Assembly: GCA_030278955.1 (NCBI GenBank)
Contig: JAOANR010000010.1
Location: forward strand, 14,987,086-15,051,085
DNA: 64,000 nt
Origin: Hygrophila difformis
Taxonomy: Eukaryota; Streptophyta; Magnoliopsida; Lamiales; Acanthaceae
Reading direction: 5' to 3'
Made by a program: the position numbers and the translations under genes. Of the stretch, positions 22,209-32,311 are shown in pieces; within the stretch, counting starts at the first letter, position 1, and each line of letters begins with the position of its first letter. Below the pieces are notes generated by a model. It ran no database searches. It was given only the letters and a program-made list of their open reading frames with translations, and was not told the origin of the DNA.

Positions 22209-24823
22209 TGTAACACCCCGATTTAATTAACATATGATTAATTTAATTAATTGTGGTTAATTAACAAAGGATTTATTATATGGATATTTTGTAGGTACAA
22301 TTTTAATGAAGTGGAAGAATAAGTGGGTTCAAACCCACAAGAGAATAAGAGCTCAAGTGCTCAAATGGGTGCAATGTGGTCAAGACAAGTGATGCAATCC
22401 ACTAACCCACTTAAGACCCGACCCGGATCCATTTTGACTCTTAAAAATCAGACAGTTGGGTGGAGAGACCCATTTCTCACCCAAACACTCTCCATTCCCG
22501 TCACTCTCTCTAGGTGGAGCTAGGGTTCCTCATTTTGGAGAGAAATTGGTGCTTTCTTGCTCAAATCGGTTGGGGATCCCTTGTACTACCTAAGGTAAGC
22601 TTTTTCCTTGAATAATTTCTCAATTCCATGGTTGTGGAAGCAAGTTTATGGGGATGTTTTGAGGGTGACGAATTTGGGTGTTGTGTTGGAAGATTTTGTA
22701 GCTTGGCTTGGATTTTGGTGTTAGGACTTCAATCGGAGCTTGGATTTGTGTTGAGGACCTGGAGGTAAGTTTTGAGACTCTTTTTGGTTGATAATTTTGG
22801 GGGATTTCAGCTCATTATTGTGCATGTTGGTTTTGAGCACTTATGTTGAGTTGATGTTGATTTTGGATCTCAATCCTTGCCTTGTAGTGTTCTTAAAGTG
22901 TTATGAAGCTTGCAATTGGTGTTGGAGAAGCTTGAGACCTGATATAGGAGTGTTTGGACTTCATAAACACAAGGCAAGAGTATGATTTAGCTTATTGTGG
23001 GGGAAGATTGGAACAAAATGGTGAATTTCGCGAAATTCTGACTCTGTTGAAGTTTCAGAGGCGCCACATAGGCTATGTGGCGCCTAAAAGTGGTCCGGAG
23101 CGCCACTGCGGCGCCCCAGCCCTTGAAGCCTTCAGTTCAGGCGCCACAATACCTTGGTGGCGCCTAAAACTAGCCCGGAGCGCCACTGTGGCGCCTCTGC
23201 TGGGTTGGTGCCCAGTTTTGGGCGCCGCAATGCCTTTGCGGCGCCCAAAAGGGGCTTGGAGCGCCACAATTGGCGCCTCCTGTACACCCAAAAACCCACA
23301 AACTTGAATCGGCTCTAACTTACTCGTTTCTAATCCGATTTTCGCAAACCATATATGAATCTGACCCTACTCGGAACAAGGATTTCAAATATGCAATCGG
23401 AATTCAGAGATAATGAATCCTTCAAAAATTTAAAATAGGAATTTATAACCCGAGGGTCTCTACGGCGTGCCGATTCGCTGTTTTCTTCCGTTTTTCGTCC
23501 CCTTTTCGTATTTTATCATTTCTCACTCATTTCTAGGTCTCGAAATATGCTTAAAAATGATCTAGAATATGTTAGTGCCTATCATGAGTATTGATTGAAC
23601 TTAGAAGATTCACTGAGCCTTAATCTAGAATGGAATCTTGCGTTGCTTCTATCACTATGTTTGTGAGTCGAGTGCCGATATGTGGGACGTGGCACACCCT
23701 AGAACATGTCTAACTCATGTGGTACTGTTGTGAGCCGATATATGGGGTTGGCAACCCGAATATTGTGTGTAGTCTGCGGACTGATAATTTACACTAAATG
23801 TTTACGAGTCGGTATCCGACTAGACATTGTGTAAGATGATTGTGATCTGTAATGATTTATGCATTCAAGGATATCAGATATCCTAACTATGTTTACGAGT
23901 CGGTATCCGACTGGGCATAGTTAGTATCTTATCCTGGCATGTTGGCCTTCGAGAGCGAGATGCTCTGGGCTAGTACCCGCCATGACCGTAAGCCACTTAT
24001 TTCAGTTGTTAGTGTCCGCGGCGGGGGCACTGTGGGTATCTCTTCTGACCATTAGGGGAGTGGACCCTATTTGGAGAGGAATACCGACCATGGTACTTAG
24101 GTAGCGCGCTAGGCATACTTCTGTGCTGCATTTAGGGTAGATAGACACTTTAGGTCATAACATTTCATCTCATCATCCATCATTCATCTTATAATTGTTT
24201 TGCAGTGTATGACGTGGTTGAAGCACCGGTATGGGACGGCGTGGTGTTTATTTAATTATTTAGTTATGCCATTATAAACTGTTAGTTAACCTCTAAAACT
24301 TTATTCCCTGTTTCCCAGCTTTTCCTACTCTTGCTCAGTACTTTATGTACTGACACCTTGCATTTTGTCTTTCTTATAGATACTCTCGAGGAGGACGCAG
24401 AGCATGATCATGGTGATGGGTTTGGGGCTGAGTGATCTAGTAGGATTGCATTGTTATGTCATGTCTGAGATGCTGTATTTGGAATACGTTGCTTTTATCG
24501 TGACTGCTTTTATTTCCTGATTATCTTGACAGTTGGACTTGATTTGAGAACTGTTGTTGTCATTCCTCCTTGTATTTGGTATTTTGGACAGGTTGATGTG
24601 AGTACCGAGGTGAGGTACTGTATGAGGCTTGTAGCCGAGATATTATGATTATGTGACGGACTTGTTCTGTTGCTTACTCTGTTGCTCTGATATTATATTG
24701 TGTTGGATTTTCTGATTACCAGGCTTCGTGTTATCAAACTTAAATTGATTGGCCAACAGTTTAAGGGAGATAACACGGCAGTGACGTCCCCAAAAATTGG
24801 TTTTAAATTTTTGGGGCGTTACA
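22209..24823 (+). mobile_element. Solo LTR (2615 bp) nested in the copia 5' LTR
   Basis: It starts TGTAACACCCCG and ends GGGGCGTTACA, which are inverted termini. It interrupts the copia LTR between CAGCCGATG and CTTGAACACGAT, which are contiguous in the intact 3' LTR at about 30090. The flanking 5-mers are GATGT and GATGC, and the empty site reads GATGC, so one base of the duplication has mutated. No internal domain exists, so this is an LTR left by unequal recombination or a very short element. It resembles the LTR end at 4724. Confidence 0.9.
23056..23280. repeat. GGCGCC hairpin array in the solo LTR
   Basis: Three units of about 80 bp. Each has GGCGCCACA...TGTGGCGCC-type palindromes separated by about 8 bases, plus a CGGAGCGCCAC link. 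The whole array is CpG-rich against an AT-rich LTR. Confidence 0.85.
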
Positions 24824-25746
24824 GATGCTTGAACACGATAGAAGAACATCCTCAGCACCAGTCTACCTGCGCGTAATGAACTTCCTTGGAGACTGAGCTT
24901 AAGCCCAACGGGTCTTTCCTAATCAGGGAGGGTAAATACTAATATTTGCTTGCAGGAACCCTTCCTGAATTAGAGAAAGAAGATTTGAACAAGATTTACC
25001 CTAACCACAACGGCTCTTTCCCCATTTTGCACTAGACCGTTTGAACCTGCAGGGTTAGTTTTAGAGGATTGGTTCAAACACTTCTCACTATCTTCATTTT
25101 GAAATTACTCTGAAACTCTCTAGAGCTCTCGGAAACATTGTTTGAGAAGGATTTTCGATCACCAGCCTTGTGTGCACAGAAACTATCTGTTGCTGGAAGA
25201 TCGAGCTAGCCTTGAGCACTTCTATTGTTCTCTTATTGTTCTCTGTTCAGTTACTGAATCTGAGACACTTCAAAGAGGAGTGCTTAAGGCGAAACAGGAG
25301 GAAACTTACATCGCTTTTATCAAAACATCAAAGGAGGAGTCTTTCACAGGCTACTTCAGGGGAAACTCAGAGTGGGATGCTTTGAGGAGTTGAAATAGGT
25401 GGGAAGCCTATACCAGAGCTGGAGAAAGCGGCTGGTCATCACAACTATCCGCCTGGAGTTTGGAGTGAAGGCATTCAAGTTATTTCATCTACTGTGTGTG
25501 GTTGTAAACCATTGTTGATACACATAGTGAAATAATCTCCTGGATTGGTATCCCCAGACGTAGGCCGAAGACCGAACTGGGTCAACAACTCTTTGTGTTG
25601 TTTGTTTACTTTATGCTTCATTTTATTCCGTTGTGCTTATTTTACACTTGATACCGTAATCTGTTTGTTCATTGTTGGTGTTCAAACACATACAGTGAAC
25701 CACTGCATAAAGTTACCACACTTGCTTAGATAGTGGACCTAACAAG

Positions 25747-25759
25747 TGGTATCAGAGCC
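25747..25759 (+). other. tRNA-Met primer-binding site
   Basis: TGGTATCAGAGCC lies two bases after the 5' LTR end at 25744. It matches the 3' end of initiator tRNA-Met, the usual copia primer. Confidence 0.93.
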
Positions 25760-25791
25760 ACACTCTTGCGAGAGAGATCTTTTGAAGCAAG

Positions 25792-27582
25792 ATGAGTCAA
25801 AGGTGGAACTACAATCACCCCCCTCTACTGGATGGGACTAACTTTGCTTTCTGGAAAAACAAGATGCCGTCATTCCTGATGTCCATAGATGATCTGGCTT
25901 GGAATGTTGTTCTTATCAAGTATGTTGTTCCCAGTGTCTCTAAGGATGGTGTGACCACTCCCAAAGACATGAATGACTGGAGCAAAGAGGAGAAGACCCT
26001 GTCCAACATGAACTCCAAAGCTCTTCATGCTCTCTTCAGTGCTGTGTCAGATAATCAATATTTCCTCATCTTAAACTGCACCACTGCATTTGAAGCTTGG
26101 GAGATTTTGGTAAACTCTTATGAGGGAACCACCTCTGTAAGGAGATCTAAACTTATTTTTGTTGATGCTGAGTTTCATAAAATGTGTATGGATGAGCATG
26201 AGTCTGTGAATAACTTTTTTGGTAGGATTCGTACAATAACCAACCAAGCTCAACAGCTTGGGAAAACCTACTCCAATGAGGAGATAGTCACTAAGATTGT
26301 AGGTACACTTCCAGAGAGGTTCTATCCTAAGATTGCTGCCCTTGAACTTCAAGCCAACTTTGCAACCATGGATGTTGATGAACTTATGGGGATCCTACAA
26401 TCACGGGAAATGACTCACTGCAAGAACTTCAAAGGGAAATCAAATGCCTTCAAGGTGGAAACCAAGCCTCAGTCAGTTCCCACCAAAGTTTCCAATTCAG
26501 TTCTTGATGATGAAGAGGATGATCTGAATGAGGAGGATCTGGCCCTGCTTACCAAGAAACTAGCTCGCTTTCTCAGAGACAAGAAGTCCAAACAATTTGA
26601 TAATAGAAAAGGAGAAAGCTCATCCAGCAGGAGACCAGACAAGAGAAGGTCTGAGAAACCTGTCAAGAGGTCGCCCAAGGAAACCTCTAATTCTAAAGGC
26701 CCTCAATGTTTTGAATGCAAAGGGTTTGGCCATGTTCGTGCTGAATGTGCTAATCTAAAAAATAAGGGGTCTGATGTCAAGAAGACCTACTGTGCCACCT
26801 TTAGTGAGGATGACAGCCCTGAATCCAGTGATGGAGAAGAGGAAGATGGAGTTGCCTTTGTTGGATCATGGGATTCAGACTCTGAGACTGAACATGATGA
26901 AAGTAATACTCCTGCTCAAGTCAATACGTTTATTACTAATGAGGCTTCTACCTCTTATAACAGGAATGAGAGTCAAGGTGTTGAGGCACTTAGCAAACTA
27001 TATGATGAAACCTGTCAAAAGCTTGACCCGGCTGAAGAGGATGTGTTTGCTATCAGTGTTGATCTTGCTGAGCTGAGGAAGGAACACAAGGATCTATGTG
27101 AAAAACATGAAGAACTGAGATGCAGATATTACTCTCAAAGAGAGGAACTTCACAAAGTTGAAGTTAGGCGTGATGAACTGGAGTACATGAATGCACTACT
27201 TCAACCCTCGAACTACGATCTATCTCAGTCAATGGATGAACTCTCAGTTCAAGCTGGTGAACTCATGACTGCCAAAAGAGAGCTGACAGAACAAGTGGAG
27301 CAACTCAGTACTGAAAGGGACAACTTTCAACAAGAAGTAATTGGGCTGTCTGAGCAAGTTCATAACCTCACCACAGTCAATGGAGCCCTTGTTGATCAAG
27401 TCACAGATCTTACAAGTCAGAAGGATGATCTCCAACAACAAGTGACTGAGTTGACTAATCAAGTCCAAGAACTCTCTGCCAAAGTCTCTAAGTCAGAGGA
27501 ACTGACTAGCAGACTGAACAAAGGAAAGGATGTCCTTGAAGAGATACTTGCTTCTTCCAAAGCTCATGGAGACAGGAGATGA
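25792..27582 (+). CDS. Gag-like protein of the copia TR-GAG element
   Basis: 596 codons, uninterrupted. The N-terminal part (about residues 10-210) is a copia-type gag fold with LDGTNFAFWKNKM near the start and EAWEILVNSYEGT. A basic Ser/Lys/Arg stretch (about 265-300) precedes a CX2CX4HX4C zinc knuckle, CFECKGFGHVRAEC, at about 306-319. An acidic segment follows. The last 190 residues are a long heptad-rich coiled coil with many LTEQVEQLS-type repeats. It would coat the element RNA and build particles. The start ATG follows the PBS by 32 bases. The ORF is closed by TGA, and the usual pol does not follow. A short second zinc-finger-like stretch (CAYCRTYGHKNHNH) lies downstream at about 27740-27780, in another frame. 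An intact gag in an element without enzymes suggests fairly recent movement in trans. Confidence 0.85.
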   Translation: MSQRWNYNHPPLLDGTNFAFWKNKMPSFLMSIDDLAWNVVLIKYVVPSVSKDGVTTPKDMNDWSKEEKTLSNMNSKALHALFSAVSDNQYFLILNCTTAFEAWEILVNSYEGTTSVRRSKLIFVDAEFHKMCMDEHESVNNFFGRIRTITNQAQQLGKTYSNEEIVTKIVGTLPERFYPKIAALELQANFATMDVDELMGILQSREMTHCKNFKGKSNAFKVETKPQSVPTKVSNSVLDDEEDDLNEEDLALLTKKLARFLRDKKSKQFDNRKGESSSSRRPDKRRSEKPVKRSPKETSNSKGPQCFECKGFGHVRAECANLKNKGSDVKKTYCATFSEDDSPESSDGEEEDGVAFVGSWDSDSETEHDESNTPAQVNTFITNEASTSYNRNESQGVEALSKLYDETCQKLDPAEEDVFAISVDLAELRKEHKDLCEKHEELRCRYYSQREELHKVEVRRDELEYMNALLQPSNYDLSQSMDELSVQAGELMTAKRELTEQVEQLSTERDNFQQEVIGLSEQVHNLTTVNGALVDQVTDLTSQKDDLQQQVTELTNQVQELSAKVSKSEELTSRLNKGKDVLEEILASSKAHGDRR

Positions 27583-27768
27583 ATTGGGTATGTGAAGGGG
27601 TGTACTTCGTCTTCTCAAAGAGTCTTTGTCAAAGAAGGTCATAGTTCTTCTGAGAACTCTGTTGATGAAGCCAGCACCAGCAAAGCCCCCAAGAGGAAGA
27701 AGAACAAAAAGCAGGTCTCTGTAGGTGAACCCCTTGAATGTGCTTACTGTAGGACCTATGGTCATAAA

Positions 27769-29845
27769 AACCATAATCATGTCCATCCAACAGAGCATCA
27801 TCAGAAACAGTAGCAGTCAACCAACAAAACCAAACAAAATATCAGTGTTTCTTAAAGACAAAGAACTCAATAAGGTAAGAGTTTCAGAGTTAGAAAGATG
27901 TTACCCAATCAGCAGCAGCATGGGAGAGTTTATCAGCAACAAAATATTTTGAATTTTTACTCCCTCTCTGGAACAATTGCTGGCAAAGACTATTCAGATT
28001 CCTCTTCTTAACCCTCTTCAGACCCCTCTTCCTCAGCATGAGATCTTGAAATGGCATTAGGTTCATCAGACCAGTAATCAGGGAGAAGAGCAAGACCTTG
28101 TTCCAGCTTTCTTTCTAGAGCCTCATGGGCCTCTTTCATCATTCTGATCTCATCAATAGCATTGGCAAAGATGTCATTTGCTCGATGAAGTGCACTCTGC
28201 CGGCTCAAGGATCCATCTATGCCAGGGAGGTCAGGAGTTTTCTTCTGGAAGGCTTGAGAAATGGCAAACTCATTTACAGGTTCAGTGGCCTCCTTTTTCT
28301 CTCCAAAGAGGTTCTCAGATTCCAGAAGGGTAGTGCTTATAGCAGGATATGGAAGAAGAGTTTTTCCATCATTCTTGATCGATTGAGCCAACTTCCCCAG
28401 CTAAATGAGAACTAGATATCCATAATTGATTGGCTCCATTTCATTTATAGCATAAATGAGATGGCACATCTCTTTTGTGACCAAGAAATGGTTGGAAGTA
28501 GGCAGCACATTGGATGAACAGAACTTATACAGCAAGTGGAACTTCTGGGTCAGAAATCTTAGAAAGAGTCCTTTTCCTGGCATCTTCAAAATTTCACTCT
28601 TGGTAAGTGCTTGAGCAATTCTATCACTATCGAAGGTTGTGCAAGGAGCATATACACTTTCGAATGAGACTTCAGGGACACCAATTAGATTGTTGATTTT
28701 CTCAGAAGTGACATCATAGATGATCCCCCTTGTATAGTTCTTGCAGAACCAAGGCTTGCCTTCCTTGAGGAAATCGTTTTGCAAGTTGGCAAAGAATTCC
28801 CTGACTAGATCAGGCCTCAACCTATTCCATTTGGAAACCCACTCAGACAGAGACCTCTCTTCAAGATAGATAGTCCATCCTAACTCTTGGAACTTCCTTC
28901 CACAGAACCTGTTCTCGATCCTCAACTTGTTGATCTTTAAGACAAAATCATAGTATGAACGACTGGCAGGATAATAAAACTTGAACCCATAAGCATTTCC
29001 CGGATGAAGTGGAAGTTGCTTGTCTTTCAAGGCAGATTTCGCCTTAGGATCATCCTTGGCCTTCTTTCTCTCTTTCAGCCTGTTGATAAGTCACCTGAGA
29101 AGGTTCCAGTCTCTGTGCCCAAGTCTACCAGGTCCTCAAAAAGGGTTCGTGATGATGAAGATGAACATGAGAGGAGAAAGAAGGCCAAGAATGATCCTGA
29201 GGCGAAATCTGCCTTGAAAGACAAGCAACTTTGCAACCATGGGTGTTGATGAACTTATGGGGATCCTACAATCATGGAAAATGACTCACTGCAGAACTTC
29301 AAAGGGAAATCAACTGCCTTGAAGGTGGAAACCAAGCCTCAGTCAGTTCCCACCAAAGTTTACAGTTCAGTTCTTGATGATGAAGAGGATGATCTGGATG
29401 AGGAGGATCTAGCCCTGCTTACCAAGAAACTAGCTCGCTTTCTCAGAGACATGAAGTCCAAACAAAATCCTTTTGCAAGTTGGCAAAGAATTCCCTGACT
29501 AGATCAGGCCTCAACCTATTCCATTTGGAAGCCCACTCAGACAGAGACCTCTCTTCAAGATAGATAGTCCATCCTAACTCTTGGAACTTCCTTCCACAGA
29601 ACCTGTTCTTGATCCTCAACTTGTTGATCTTTAAGACAGAATCATAGTATGAACGACTGGCAGGATAGTAAAACTTGAACCCAGAAGCCTTTCCCTGATG
29701 AAGTGGAAGTTGCTTGTCTTTCAAGGCAGATTTCGCCTTAGGATCATCCTTGGCCTTCTTTCTCTGTTTCAAGGCAGCATCATCCTTGGTTGACTGCTAC
29801 TGTTTCTGATGATACTCTGTTGGATGGACATGATTATGGTTTTTA
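27769..29845. repeat. Inverted block bounded by inverted repeats inside the TR-GAG element
   Basis: About 27769-27831 is the reverse complement of about 29787-29846 (CATGATTATGGTTTTT and its inverse are visible). Within the block, 29016-29078 is the inverse of about 29160-29231, around an 80-base loop. A second gag fragment at 29227-29465 repeats 26360-26595, and 29470-29785 repeats 28760-29080. The block therefore contains duplicated and inverted pieces and can fold into a long stem. Confidence 0.75.
28401..29030 (-). CDS. Antisense ORF, putative plant transposon-type protein fragment
   Basis: 209 codons on the strand opposite to gag. The block with RLRPDLVREFFANLQ, RGIIYDVTSEKINNLIGV and further FLTQKFHLLYKF resembles the domain annotated in plants as putative plant transposon protein. 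That domain is often found inside retroelements and its function is unknown. No catalytic residues can be proposed. It probably continues, in a second frame, into 28008-28391 (minus), which is helical and Glu-rich. The beginning is duplicated at 29443-29772 (minus). Because it lies in the inverted block, it may once have been in the sense direction. Whether it is expressed cannot be judged. Confidence 0.55.
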   Translation of the reverse strand: MKDKQLPLHPGNAYGFKFYYPASRSYYDFVLKINKLRIENRFCGRKFQELGWTIYLEERSLSEWVSKWNRLRPDLVREFFANLQNDFLKEGKPWFCKNYTRGIIYDVTSEKINNLIGVPEVSFESVYAPCTTFDSDRIAQALTKSEILKMPGKGLFLRFLTQKFHLLYKFCSSNVLPTSNHFLVTKEMCHLIYAINEMEPINYGYLVLI

Positions 29846-30060
29846 TCTAGTATTTGATGTTTCATGTTATTGCCTTTTTCATATGTTCGTTTGTGCAGCT
29901 CTGTTATGTTTTTGTTGTAATCTTGTTCTGGTTTGCCTTTTGGGATGTAATTGGTGGTTGGGCTATTGGTTTAGCTGTATGTTCTTAGTTAGCCTTTGTA
30001 ATAGTTCATCATCGGTTGGATTTGATGTACTGGCTCACTTCCTGTCAAAAAAGGGGAGAT

Positions 30061-31017
30061 TGTTGAGTCAAGGTTTGATGAAAGTTCACAGCCGATGCTT
30101 GAACACGATAGAAGAACATCCTCAGCACCAGTCTACCTGTGCGTAATGAAGAACTTCCTTGGAGACTGAGCTTAAGCCCAACGGGTCTTTCCTAATCAGG
30201 GAGGGTAAATACTAATATTTGCTTGCAGGAGCCCTTCCTGAATTAGAGAAAGAAGATTTGAACAAGATTTACCCTAACCACAACGACTCTTTCCCCATTT
30301 AGCACTAGACCGTTTGAACCTGCAGGGTTAGTTTTGGAGGATTGGTTCAAACACTTCTCACTATCTTCATTTTGAAATTACTCTGAAACTCTCTAGAGCT
30401 CTTGGAAACATTGTTTGAGAAGGATTTTCGATCACCTGCCTTGTGTGCACAGAAGCTATCTGTTGCTGGAAGATCGAGCTAGCCCTGAGCACTTCTATTG
30501 TTCTCTTATTGTTCTCTGTTCAGTTACTGAATCTGAGACACTTCAAAGAGGAGTGCTTAAGGCGAAACAGGAGGAAACTTACATCGCTTTTATCAGAACA
30601 TCAAAGGAGGAGTGCTTCACAGGCTACTTCAGGGGAAACTCAGAGTGGGATGCTTTGAGGAGTTGAAATAGGTGGGAAACCTATACCAGAGCTGGAGAAA
30701 GCGGCTGGTCATCACAACTATCCGCCTGGAGTTTGGAGTGAAGGCATTCAAGTTATTTCATCTACCGTGTGTGGTTGTAAACCATTGTTGATACACATAG
30801 TGAAATAATCTCCTAGATTGGTATCCCCTAGATGTAGGCCGAAGGCCGAACTGGGTCAACAACTCTTTGTGTTGTTTGTTTACTTTATGCTTCATTTTAT
30901 TCCGTTGTGCTTATTTTACACTTGACACCGTAATCTGTTTGTTCATTGTTGGTGTTCAAACACATACAGTGAACCACTGCATAAAGTTACCACACTTGCT
31001 TAGATAGTGGACTAAGA
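30061..31017 (+). mobile_element. 3' LTR of the TR-GAG element
   Basis: 957 bp, starting TGTTGAGTCAAGG right after the polypurine tract and ending TGGACTAAGA before the TAATA duplication. It matches the split 5' LTR with few differences, including small indels near the start and a C/G change in the final CA (AAGA instead of AACA). ORFs at 30415-30666 and at 25142-25393 are the same LTR sequence. Confidence 0.92.
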
Positions 31018-31786
31018 TAATAATGCAACCTCAGCTCAATGATATGATGGATCATGCGTATATAGTAGCTTAGAGTACTATATAATTTATTTATTTATAA
31101 AAAGATTTAAGAATAATTACATGATATTGTACATGTTCCAATTTCAAATTAAAGCTCCATATATATTCAAATCATATATAAAACCACTAAGGTTTAAAGT
31201 TGTAAAACCCTAGCTTGGCATCAACAGGGTACTATTAGTAGAATAAAGTGGTGAATAATATTAGTAGAATAATTACATGACTACTTCAAATCATATATAT
31301 ATATATATATTCAAAGTTGTAAAACCCTAGCTTGGCATCATCAAGGCTTCGTTTGGTAAATAAATAGAGTTTAGAGTTTAGAGTTTGGTTTCAGATATTA
31401 GAGTTTAGCTTCAGAGATTAGAGTTCCCAAGACCACAATTTGTGGAGAAAATCAGCGATTCCAAATCTTGTATTTCCGGAAAAACAAACAGATATAAATT
31501 TCTTAGAATTGGAAATGGGCTTTTAGCGTTTGGACCGCTTATTCCAAACAGGGCCCAACAGGGTCGTCCAGTAGTCATGATTGCATTTTGGGTTTTTAAT
31601 TTGGAGCTGATCATTTGTTTTAATTCTACTAATATTATTATACTATTATTCACCACCTTTACAGTTTCGTTATTATTTAACCATTTGAATAGTAAATATT
31701 AAAGCATGTGAATGAAAAATCAAAATCTTTCCTTCCACGAGATCAGACCCCTCACTGCACTGGCCAACAACTATATATATATAAGT
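31018..31786. other. Spacer with PIF/hAT-like MITE remnant
   Basis: A 30-bp direct repeat (GTTGTAAAACCCTAGCTTGGCATCA) lies at about 31199 and 31316. A short element at about 31345-31556 starts GGCTTCGTTTGG and ends CCAAACAGGGCCC. No gene is seen. Confidence 0.5.
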
Positions 31787-32172
31787 TGTTGTGAAATTAT
31801 TACAAGTATATGCCTATTAGCTATATGATAATATGGAATTCTAATGATGATATATTAGTAATGGATATATTTGAATGAAAGACAATGGAAGAAAGAAAAG
31901 AAATAGTATTAGTGTATTCAATAGTGCAACTATTGTAGTGTAATTAAGACCAAAAGTAAGGAAAATATATGCTCAAGTATAAGAGTTTTTTGAACAAATA
32001 TTGGTGTGTATTTCTCACTTAAGAACCCATATTTATAGACATAATACAAGGCTAATGGCATCATAATTAATTGCCTTCACTAGAATAGGTATCATGACTA
32101 ATGGAGCATTTCTTTGAAAAAGTGGTATACATCCAAATTTCATCAATAATTGTCATCAATAATTGTATAACA
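31787..32172 (-). mobile_element. Copia 3' LTR (386 bp)
   Basis: TGTTGTGAAATT...TATAACA on the plus strand. It is adjacent to the minus-strand polypurine tract and identical by eye to 36777-37162. Confidence 0.95.
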
Positions 32173-32311
32173 CTCCCTCTTGGATGTACTATGTATAAAA
32201 GAATATGCCTCGTTAAAACCTTACTAGATAAAAACCCTCTGGGAGAAAAATCTAGTGAAGGAAAAAGAGTACATAATTCTTATATATTAATTTCTCCCTC
32301 TGATCAAAGCA

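Larger units (their letters stand above)
22171..31017 (+). mobile_element. Copia-type gag-only LTR retrotransposon (TR-GAG-like) with nested solo LTR
   Basis: LTRs run TGTTGAGTCAAGG...CTAACA (22171-25744, split) and 30061-31017, flanked by perfect TAATA duplications (22166-22170 and 31018-31022). Inside are a PBS, one gag ORF and an inverted block, then a polypurine tract (AAAAAAGGGGAGAT, 30047-30060). No pol domain of any kind is present. Without the 2.6-kb insertion the 5' LTR would be about 954 bp, matching the 957-bp 3' LTR. Confidence 0.93.
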
